The notes under the pieces are model-generated. The model worked only from the letters and a program-made list of their open reading frames with translations. It searched no databases and was not told the DNA's origin. DNA of 64,000 nucleotides from positions 11,218,530 through 11,282,529 of the forward strand of contig CAIIXF020000009.1 of the NCBI GenBank assembly GCA_903813345.2, given 5' to 3'. The position numbers and the translations under genes were made by a program. This stretch comes from Owenia fusiformis. Its lineage: Eukaryota > Annelida > Polychaeta > Sabellida > Oweniidae. This document shows positions 55,571 through 64,000 of this stretch, in pieces (position 1 is the first letter of the stretch; every line of letters starts with the position of its first letter).

Positions 55571-57967
55571 ATGTGGATATTATACAATGATATTCCAAAT
55601 TTTTATCACAAATCAAATAGGAGCTGTGTAATCAATAAATATTGCATAATTCTGCTTTATATGTATGTTTGGCTGTAGGTTCTGAGAAGTGCTTTGCAGT
55701 ACATGTCAATCATTATAGCTTAAAGCCACACCCACTTTAAGCCAGCTGACTTTAATTGAATCTGAGAATTCAGGATAGTTATATATTTGTTTTATTGAAT
55801 ATGCGTCATTTTCAGCCAAAATATATTTTATCAATATGATTTTTAAACAACAGAAATTTGTAGAATTGCATGAGAATTGAGAATTTAACAGGAACTTACA
55901 TAAATTGTATATTACTGTACATTTATAATATTATATGTATTGAATGTATTTCATTGTTTTGTGCCACATGCAAATATAAAATGATTATATTTTCTCCTCA
56001 TTTTACCCGAATCTGTAGTGTCAATATCTGTTACAAAATAGCTTACGACTTCTAAGAAGTGCTAGAAATAAGTACTCTTGCGTCATTCAGCTCATTGTCG
56101 AAGAAACCTTGAAGGACATAATTAGGTTTTGCAATTTGATGACTATTTTCAAGTCTATAAATTCAGATTAGGTAATTCTTGCTAATGAAATCAGTCTATT
56201 TGCTAGTTGCATTTCCTATGTTAGAAATCGGCAAACGCCTCAATAAAGTTAACACCGAGGTCCCAAAAGAAATCTGAAAATCTCTTCCCATGCTTGTGTG
56301 TTTTATGAGATGTTTTAGACAAAAATGAAAAAAGACTCCAAAAATTGTTTTGACCCACCAGTCAGTGCGAACACTCATTCAAATCATAAAAATCAAAATA
56401 AACTCATTGAAAATTGAAAAGTCAGACTTATCGCAATATAATAGTAATACTTTACATTAAATGTAATTTTGCATTAAATAATACTGCATCATCCCCTGTG
56501 CCCCCCTCCCACAGCCACCCTCCCTTGAACGTAACCACAAAGAAGACGCATATAGATAATATTCAACATAAATGAAGAAGTCCCTCCCATGACATGATTT
56601 CCAGGGCAATTTATCTGGGGATGAAATTATTGATGTTGACTTCTGAGAACTACTTAGCTATTCTGTTATACTCGACACCCACTGCTGTATGTTATAGAAT
56701 TGGAATTACACAAAAATGTATAAAGCAAGGGGGGGTTCCTATTGACAATCTTACTACAGAACTGAAGTCAATGCATTCAATCTCAAATATCATAACAAAA
56801 ATATACACAAAAGCAGTATGAAAAGAAATAGTAAGAAAAAGAAATGGTTGCATAAAAAGACAAAAAAAGCATTTGTACGAACATACATGAAAATGAGCAA
56901 GCAACAAGCACACAAAGACAAGCATTTGAACAAACATATTACATACATGTACAAAATAAAAAAAGCATTTATGATTTGGCATTAATTTCAAGAAGGAATA
57001 TAAAAATGAAAGAAATACATAAAAATAAAATAAAATACATTTTGACATTGCAAATCTCTAGTAACAGCCATGATCTTTTATCAGATATTTGAAATAGGAC
57101 TTGTAATCAAAGAAATATGTATTGTCATGATTTTAACATATCGCATTACCAAGCATTTTATACTCTTTGTCCTTTGCAGGCAGTAAAATAAAGCAAAATT
57201 CCGACAATATATTTTGTAACTGATATTGCATCTTTTCATGACGTTGTGCATGTAATTTACAAAGCAATAGGGAGCAGCGAGATTGTTTCACAGAGAGAGA
57301 CAAAGATCACACAAATTTTAATAGTGTGGTTGCTCCTCCCACCCCTGTTTCCTCTTCTTCCATCACACTTCACCATTTGTGGCATAATATGCTTTGTATG
57401 AGTCTAGGGGTGAAGCCAGAATCTAAATATAGGCAGGGAAATATGAATATTCATCGTCTGCAATAACAATTTTCTGAATTTGATGAAGCTGGTCTACAGC
57501 CCCAGAGTTTTACATTGCCAAGCTGAAAAATAACAATAGTGTAAGTGTAATTAGATTGCCTGCTATATATAGAGGGCAAATAAGATCTAATTGCGCTTTC
57601 CTGGAAAGCTAATTTTATGTAACCTTGCTGCACTGATATCTTATCGTAGCTGGCAGGTGATCAGAGTCTACATGCTATTCTAATTCAAGGTCAAATATTG
57701 ACTCCCTTGACTGTAATCTCATTTTCTCATTTTATAAAGAAGTGCATATCCTCATAATCATGTCAGGATTCTTATTTTTCACTTCATTAGAAAATGATTC
57801 CTTTCTCACATATTGTCATCATTTTGTATGTTAGTCATAAGCCACCCCCCCCCCCTCCTACAGTCCATAAAAATCTGAAAAGTGAACCTTGAAAATTAAA
57901 AAAAGAAGCATAGCCAAAATTGGATTAGCTCCCAGCATTAATTTTTGCCTTCTGTTAACAGACATGG
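55571..57967. other. intronic DNA, no gene seen
   Basis: No supported feature. The open frame at 56594-56821 follows an AG but has no TRPM similarity. Confidence 0.5.
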
Positions 57968-58170
57968 ACCAGGGGGGATCTGGGAACCAACCAGGGGGGT
58001 GGGCAAATTTTAGTTCTGATAAAAAAAACAAAGAATGGTCCCAAAAATTAAACATTTAAGGCCAATTTTCTTCAAAATTTGGCCTTAAATTAAAAAATTT
58101 AGGCCCTGTAATGTCCAAAAAGGCTCACTTATTGGAGCCTTAAGCCCTTTTTTCTGGGCCAACCCAAGGG
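57968..58170 (-). repeat. GGATCTGGG...GGCCC interspersed repeat, copy 4 (reverse)
   Basis: Starts aggggggatctgggaaccaa and contains ggccaattttcttcaaaatt and tgtccaaaaaggctc, as in the other copies. Confidence 0.7.
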
Positions 58171-58377
58171 AACAATTTGGTATTGATATGGATATAATAT
58201 TCCTCTCTCGACTACACACAAGGCCTGGAGATGAATGTTATAGTAATATTGTTAGAACCAAAAGTCAAAAGAAGGTAAAAATAGAATGCTGGGAGTATAC
58301 CTTCCTCCAATGTAACCTTGGCCTTGAAACAACAAATTTATAACATTTCACTCCCTCACAAAGGTTAAGCACATGTA

Positions 58378-58566
58378 CAGGGTGATCCAGAAGTAACGTC
58401 AAAGACATTGTAATTTCAAAAGTATTCATCAGATCTTCATGAAATTTGGTATACATGTACCCACAACATTTCTGAGTTACCATCTCAAAGATTGGAATTC
58501 AATCATTTCATTGGTTGAAATTATGGTTGCTATAGTAACCCGATATCGCGTAACCCGGGGCAAATT
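58378..58566 (+). repeat. mariner 5' terminal inverted repeat (189 bp)
   Basis: Matches the reverse complement of 60148-60336 at 187 of 189 positions by eye. Unusually long for mariner, whose repeats are commonly about 30 bp. Confidence 0.95.
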
Positions 58567-58799
58567 GAAGAGAAACCATAACGTTTTTGTGAATTTCTCT
58601 AATTTAAAAAGTCAGTAACATTTGAAAATGTTCATTGTTTGTTTTCTATGATTTTTATATTTGTTGCCATGGTAACAAATATGTAATAGTTGTGATGTCA
58701 CAATAGGCATTCATAAAAAGCTTTCAATTTCTTTGAATTGCTTCCATCATCCATGACAAATACTAACATGACCAAGGACACTAACCCACCCAATTCAAG

Positions 58800-59492
58800 A
58801 TGGCGCCAAGTCAGAGTAAAATAGAGCAAAGAACAAACATTAAGTTCTGTGTAAAGTTGGGGAAAGGTGTAAAAGAGACTATAAGACAGATAAAGGCATA
58901 TGGTAAAGCTGCCATTGCTGAGAGAAACATTTACAGGTGGTTTAACAAGTATTCCAGTGGATATGATGAAGTGGTAGACAAGCAGCGAGGAGGCAGGCCA
59001 GTGTCGTCATTCGATGATCAAACCATCAAAGCAATTGAAGCTGATGTTATGGACAATAGGCAAATTTCTATCAGAGAATTGGCTGAAAAACACGATCTGA
59101 GCTATGGGACTGTGCAACGGATACTGACAAAGAACTGTCTGTTAAAGAAGGTGTCTGCTAAATGGGTGCCGCATGACTTGACACAGGAGCAGAAAGACCG
59201 GCGTGTTAAGGCTTCAAGGGACTTTCTTGCAAAATATCGGAGAGATGGAGATGACTTTCTTAACAAGATCATTACGAGTGACGAATCATTGCTATCATTC
59301 TACATCCCAGAGACCACACAACAAAGTTCATCGTGGAAACATGACAACTCCCCAACACCAACCAAGCCTAAAATAGTACCAGGAATTCCACAAAAGAAAC
59401 AAATGGTTGTGACATTCTTTGACATTAGAGGAATGGTGTTAACCCGTTTTGTTCCCATTGGCCAGAGAATTAATGCCGTTTACATTGCAAAG
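58800..59492 (+). CDS. mariner transposase, exon 1 (residues 1-231)
   Basis: The start codon lies in a good context (aagATGG). It has two helix-turn-helix parts, ETIRQIKAYGKAAIAERNIY-RWF and ISIRELAEKHDLSYGTVQRI, joined by RGGRP. The mariner signature WVPHDLT follows, and then the first catalytic aspartate D161 in ITSDESLLSFYIPETTQ. It ends with YIAK before GTAAGA. Without splicing the frame stops six codons later. The protein binds the inverted repeats and carries out cut-and-paste transposition into TA. Confidence 0.95.
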
Positions 59493-59663
59493 GTAAGATA
59501 TCATTTGTTCTAATAATACATCATACTGTGAATTTTATTTTTAAATTAAAGTATTTAAATGTTGTTCACTGTCAATATAATTATAACTCCATGGCCATGA
59601 TTCAAATCCAAATCCAATCAATGAAACAACTGGTTTAACAACCATTAAACATTTGTTTTTCAG
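59493..59663 (+). other. spliceosomal-type intron inside the mariner transposase
   Basis: 171 bases from GTAAGA to tgtttttcAG, AT-rich, phase 0, with stops in frame. Removing it joins YIAK to VLKRDLQRSL and restores a continuous mariner catalytic domain. Confidence 0.88.
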
Positions 59664-60032
59664 GTTCTGAAGCGTGATCTTCAACGTTCCCTGAGGAAAA
59701 AGCGTCCCGGACATCTGCAGCAGTTTATCTTGCATTGGGACAATGCCCCTACGCACACTGCAATCCTGACCAGCAACACAGTCCAAACACTTGGATTTCA
59801 ACAACTTGAACATGCCCCTTATTCACCTGATCTTGCCCCCAGTGACTTTTATTTGTATGGGGAACTAAAAAGAAACCTTAGTGGAAATAATTTTCAATCC
59901 TGTGAGGAATTGAAAAATGCCGTAGTACTAGCCCTACAAGGAATGAGTTCTAATGGATTTAATTCTGTGTTCAAGGAATGGGTATCCAGACATGAGAAAT
60001 GTGTTGCAAATGGTGGCAATTATGTAGAATGA
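59664..60032 (+). CDS. mariner transposase, exon 2 (residues 232-353)
   Basis: Encodes the rest of the catalytic domain. ILHWDNAPTHTA carries the second aspartate (D257) and YSPDLAPSDFYLYGELKRNL the third (D292), with 34 residues between them, the DD34D mark of mariner. It ends GGNYVE and TGA; the full product is 353 residues, close to the usual 345-350. AATAAA follows at 60078-60083. Confidence 0.95.
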   Translation, partial: VLKRDLQRSLRKKRPGHLQQFILHWDNAPTHTAILTSNTVQTLGFQQLEHAPYSPDLAPSDFYLYGELKRNLSGNNFQSCEELKNAVVLALQGMSSNGFNSVFKEWVSRHEKCVANGGNYVE

Positions 60033-60147
60033 ACTATTATTAGTAACTGTGCAATTGTATGATTTATATTGTTGTGAAATAAAATGTTAAGGATATAACA
60101 ATTTCAGATCTTGTTGATATTTTGAGATTACGCATTACACGTTAAGT

Positions 60148-60336
60148 AATTTGCCCCGGGTTACGCGATATCGGGTTACTATAGCAACCATAATTTCAAC
60201 CAATGAAATGATTGAATTCCAATCTTTGAGATGGTAACTCAGAAATGTTGTGGGTACATGTATACCAAATTTCATGAAGATCTGATGAATACTTTTGAAA
60301 TTACAACATCTTTGACGTTACTTCTGGATCACCCTG
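60148..60336 (-). repeat. mariner 3' terminal inverted repeat (189 bp)
   Basis: Inverted partner of 58378-58566. Confidence 0.95.
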
Positions 60337-60339
60337 TAA

Positions 60340-61163
60340 AGTGTCCGACAACTAGGGCCATTGAAAAAATATTTCATCTATAAAAATACACAATTCATAA
60401 AATGGCTCAGTGCAAAATTGTGGATGTAATTCCTAAATACTCATATACACACTACTATACCTTGCATTTGGTGTTCATGAGCAACCCATTTGGCTTATTA
60501 GTAATGATTATGTATTTGTTTTTATTTGTCTGTTCCTTATGAACTGTTTATCGGTTGAAAATTAGATGCTAGTAAGGCACTTTCAAAAATATATTAAACA
60601 ATTCAATTAGACAAACAAAGTATCTTATGCATTTCTAGGTGTTAGGTATAGTAGTGTGATATACACATTATCTCTGTAATGATAGTTTCCACTCTGTATA
60701 AGTGGATTATGATCTTTTCGGATTTTGTAAGGTTGATTTCAATCCCAGGGTGATAGATTTACAAGGCCTCACTTCTCAGAAATAACCTTATGAATTAGCT
60801 TGAGACTTTAACATTAAGCAGCATGTTTAAAATGTACTAACTTTTTTATTTGTATTAAAAGGCTTCAACGTTCTTTCTAATTAATTTTTCAAACTGCAAA
60901 AATCTCAGTTTGCATAATATAATTGGTCAAAATGTCTCAATTTTTCATGAATATGTGGAAATATACTTTTCTATATTCCTGCATCAAATTTTACCAATAA
61001 AATTCTAAATTCTCTAGTTTTTAACTTAACACTGCAGTCTCAGTGCTTTAATCGATGTGATAATATTACAAGTCTCTTATACCAAGTAAATAAATTGACG
61101 CCGAGGTCCCTGACCCAATGAAAAATGAAAATAAGATGAAGAACGAAAATAGATAAAATATGA
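60340..61163. other. intronic DNA, no gene seen
   Basis: AT-rich unique sequence between the mariner element and the MITE at 61164. Confidence 0.5.
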
Positions 61164-61648
61164 TTACCGTATTTGCCGTAGTAGGCGCCCGGGCGCTTAA
61201 AGTAAGTCAAAACAGTTCAAAAAGTTGTCCTTATTAGCGCCCATATGAGTACCGTCTGAGAAAAGATGCCGGAGTTTCACTTTCAGTTTAGAAAAAAATT
61301 GGAAGAAAATTTTGGTTCTTGAAATTCGTCACGTTTGCATGGACTGTGGGGTTCATACCTATCCCACTCTTTTTGCTACACTAATGGAATATAAAATATG
61401 TACTTACATCGGTATTTTACTCGATAAATCTATAGGAAAACGGACTTATACCTGCTGAATCAAATTTGAATTTTTTTCTCAGCCTCGTTTTGGAATTACA
61501 TGCCGGGACCCTATTATCGCCCACTTGATTTCTTACGTTTGACCACAATGATCGTTGATTCTTCAACCAGGGACTCACCCTCGGGCCTCCAAAAGTCTGG
61601 GGGGGGCGCTAATAGGAACATGGGCGCCAATTACGGCAAATACGGTAA
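61164..61648. mobile_element. MITE, TTACCGTATTTGC family, copy 2 (485 bp)
   Basis: Inverted ends ttaccgtatttgccgtagta and ttacggcaaatacggtaa. Aligns with 17041-17700 over both ends but lacks about 175 bases from the middle. Confidence 0.85.
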
Positions 61649-62042
61649 TTAAGAGTTTGATCTTGCCAAAAATAAATAAATAAATGTGATTGTGTCATTT
61701 GCTATCCTTTAATTACAAATTAAACAGAATTTAATAGTACTTTCAATTAAATAGTGCTTTATCATTGATTATTAATTCAAAGTAAACACAAACAATTATT
61801 GAAGTATTATTCTATTTAAATGTATGAGGTTTCGATTTAATACAGTAAATGTAAATTTTCATTAATACGTAATATAGATTAAATAATAAAAAAAATATTA
61901 GAACTAATGTAATCACTTAAATCTTGTGTACATTATCTCATGGAGGGAATAACACATTCATATATTTCATGTATAAGTTCATCAGAAACCTAATACATGA
62001 AACTTTTACCCTCCTATATATCTTCTACTTAGTTTGTTTTAG

Positions 62043-62118
62043 ACCACTTTTACTTGGCACCAACCCCTCTCAGTCCCTGGGATACCGCTTGATGCACAGT
62101 CGTCTAAAAGACAGCTAA
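62043..62118 (+). CDS. TRPM: probable last TRPM coding exon
   Basis: Follows tttgttttAG and continues exon N in phase: PLLLGTNPSQSLGYRLMHSR, then LKDS and TAA. A polyadenylation signal follows 95 bases later. No conserved TRPM residues exist at this end, so the support is phase, acceptor quality and the signal. If correct, the channel ends about 70 residues after the coiled coil begins, without a NUDT9-H domain. Confidence 0.6.
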
Positions 62119-62212
62119 ACATTGTATATTTATTTTGTTATGTGTAAATGATGGCCAACCTAGAATGCCGAAATGGCAATATTGGTGGACGACAATGTAT
62201 TGACATTACTTC

Positions 62213-62218
62213 AATAAA
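62213..62218 (+). promoter_or_regulatory. polyadenylation signal AATAAA for the TRPM gene
   Basis: AATAAA 95 bases after the stop codon of the proposed last exon, followed by a T-rich stretch. Confidence 0.55.
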
Positions 62219-62635
62219 GTTTATATTATGAAAATAAATTTTGAATTCCAATATGGTGTTAAAACGAAACAAAAAAATATTGAATCCTTTATTAATATGG
62301 TTAATATGAAGTGTTTTCATCCAGGGTTCCCACATTAATTTATATTTCAATGACTGATAAGATTCAACTTATTTATCTCATATTATATTGGTGGGAGAAT
62401 AAGTAATTGGTTTCGTTTTACAAAGTAAATGATCAAAACATTAAATCTTTAATGATTATTACTTTTTGAAAGATAAGTTTGATATATATATTATGAAGTG
62501 CTTTCAATTTATCAAAAATTACATAATTTTGAGAATTAGACCCCAACTCTAATATCGAGAACATTTTTCAGATAAGCTTTCAAATACTATTTTAGTTATA
62601 GAAAATTTTGAGTTTACACAATTCCATATCATATC

Positions 62636-64000
62636 TGTTTCTAAATATCCTCAATGTTCATACTAAGATTGTAAGGAATATATTGGTATGCCTGGTTGTT
62701 TCTAAATATCCTCAACGTTCATACTGAGATTGTAAGGAATATATTGGTGTGCTGATTGTTTCTAAATATCCTCAATGTTCATACTGAGATTGTAAGGAAT
62801 ATATTGGTATGCCTGGTTGTTTCTAAATATCCTCAACGTTCATTCTAAGATTGTAAGGAATATATTGGTATGCCTGGTTGTTTCTAAATATCCTCAATGT
62901 TCATACTGAGATTGTAAGGAATATTTGGTATGCTGGTTGTTTCTAAATATCCTCAATGTTCATACTGAGATTGTAAGGAATATATTGATATGCTGGTTGT
63001 TTCTAAATATCCTCAACGTTCATACTAAGATTGTAAGGAATATATTGGTATGCCTGGTTGTTTCTAAATATCCTCAACATTCATACTAAGATTGTAAGGA
63101 ATATATTGGTATGCCTGGTTGTTTCTAAATATCCTCAACATTTATACTGAGATTGTAAGGAATATATTGGTATGCCTGGTTGTTTCTAAATATCCTCAAC
63201 ATTCATACTGAGATTGTAAGGAATATATTGGTATGCCTGGTTGTTTAAATATCCTCAACGTTCATACTAAGATTGTAAGGAATATATTGGTATGCCTGGT
63301 TGTTTCTAAATATCTTCAACGTTCATACTAAGATTGTAAGGAATATATTGGTATGCTGGTTGTTTCTAAATATCCTCAACGTTCATACTAAGATTGTAAG
63401 GAATATATTGGTATGCTGGTTGTTTCTAAATATCTTCAACGTTCATACTGAGATTGTAAGGAATATATTGGTATGCTGGTTGTTTCTAAATATCCTCAAC
63501 GTTCATACTAAGATTGTAAGGAATATATTGGTATGCCTGGTTGTTTCTAAATATCCTCAATGTTCATACTAAGATTATAAGGAATATATTGGTATGCCTG
63601 GTTGTTTCTAAATATCCTCAATGTTCATACTGAGATTGTAAGGAATATATTGATATGCCTGGTTGTTTCTAAATATCCTCAACGTTCATACTAAGATTGT
63701 AAGGAATAAATTGGTATGCCTGGTTGTTTCTAAATATCCTCAACGTTCATACTAAGATTGTAAGGAATATGTTGGTATGCCTGGTTGTTTCTAAATATCC
63801 TCAACGTTCATACTAAGATTGTAAGGAATATATTGGTATGCCTGGTTGTTTCTAAATATCCTCAATGTTCATACTAAGATTGTAAGGAATATATTGGTAT
63901 GCCTGGTTGTTTCTAAATATCCTCAACGTTCATACTAAGATTGTAAGGAATATATTGGTATGCCTGGTTGTTTCTAAATATCCTCAACATTCATCCTAAG
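62636..64000 (+). repeat. 61-bp minisatellite, at least 22 copies, runs off the window
   Basis: Unit gtttctaaatatcctcaacg, ttcatactaagattgtaagg, aatatattggtatgcctggt, t. Some units lack one base (60 bp), and a run of those gives an artefactual open frame with a 20-residue period (63300-63572). The array continues beyond 64000. Confidence 0.98.

Larger units (their letters stand above)
58378..60336 (+). mobile_element. apparently intact mariner transposon, 1959 bp
   Basis: Flanked by TA duplications (58376-58377, 60337-60338). The terminal inverted repeats are 189 bp each (58378-58566 and 60148-60336), start cagggtgatccagaagtaac, and differ at only two adjacent positions (about 30 bases in). 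They enclose a full-length DD34D transposase gene with one intron. The near-identity of the repeats and the undamaged frame point to a recent insertion. Confidence 0.95.
2093..62218 (+). other. TRPM: TRPM-family cation channel gene, 3' part (15 coding exons)
   Basis: Fifteen exons, each flanked by AG and GT, join without a frame break into 762 codons including the stop. The product resembles TRPM channels throughout: the distal cytosolic homology region, a pre-S1 helix, S1-S6, a pore loop with two cysteines, a TRP helix followed by an APPLIILSH stretch, and a coiled coil. The closest family resemblance is TRPM2/TRPM8: VEELRQ in S2, LWNAFD in S3, RFMHIFFVEKNLGPK in S4-S5, LLLNLLIALF in S6. TRPM channels are tetrameric plasma-membrane or organellar cation channels; members of this branch are gated with Ca2+ plus a second cue (ADP-ribose, temperature or lipid). 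The N-terminal exons are outside the window. The C-terminus is short, with no NUDT9-H or alpha-kinase domain visible. Subfamily assignment is inferred from motifs. Confidence 0.93.

Noticed and set aside
56585-56821. Candidate TRPM exon after an AG at 56584
   Set aside because: The translation shows no TRPM character, no clean donor exists, and exon N joins 62043 in phase without it.
63300-63572. 90-codon frame with repeating LNILNVHTKIVRNILVC
   Set aside because: By-product of 60-bp units in the 61-bp minisatellite.

Overview
The window looks like nuclear DNA of an invertebrate animal, most likely a lophotrochozoan and probably a bivalve mollusc. It is AT-rich and gene-poor. Its genes have GT-AG introns, and it is crowded with short DNA transposons, foldback elements, minisatellites and tandem-repeat-bearing Helitron/pearl-like elements of the kind familiar from bivalve genomes. 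The phylum is an inference from repeat style and protein similarity; nothing in the sequence fixes the species.

One host gene spans almost the whole window on the + strand. It is the 3' part of a TRPM-family cation channel (TRPM2/TRPM8-like branch), in 15 exons from 2093 to 62118. All exon phases agree. The joined coding sequence is 2286 nt, giving 761 residues plus a stop. It covers the last part of the cytosolic N-terminal region, S1-S6, the pore, the TRP helix, a coiled coil and a short tail without a NUDT9-H or kinase domain. The N-terminal exons lie upstream of the window. Residues that bind activating Ca2+ in TRPM2/4/5/8 (E and Q in S2, N and D in S3) are present. Two very large introns hold most of the DNA: about 14 kb splits the pore (10094-24047) and about 25 kb precedes the coiled coil (26346-51481).

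The most unusual thing here is that four exons of this gene carry tandem duplications running across the exon-intron boundary, so that splice sites are repeated: acceptor x4 (72 bp) at 4533-4849, donor x10 (105 bp) at 5841-7182, donor x6 (27 bp) at 24188-24339 and donor x4 (159 bp) at 51529-52078. Extra donors lie behind in-frame stops, and extra acceptors lead into them. The main periods are multiples of three.

The introns contain:
- an apparently intact mariner transposon (58378-60336) with 189-bp near-identical inverted repeats and a transposase gene split by a spliceosomal-type intron;
- a decayed relative of it (40305-41372);
- a decayed Harbinger element (11119-13671);
- Helitron-like elements with YY1-like motif arrays (1-176, 14371-15663, 46037-47370);
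- a piggyBac-like MITE pair (6523-6829, 8023-8335);
- several MITE families present in two or more copies;
- large minisatellites (28330-29410, 41765-42432, 62636-64000).

No tRNA, rRNA, CRISPR array or prokaryotic gene was seen.
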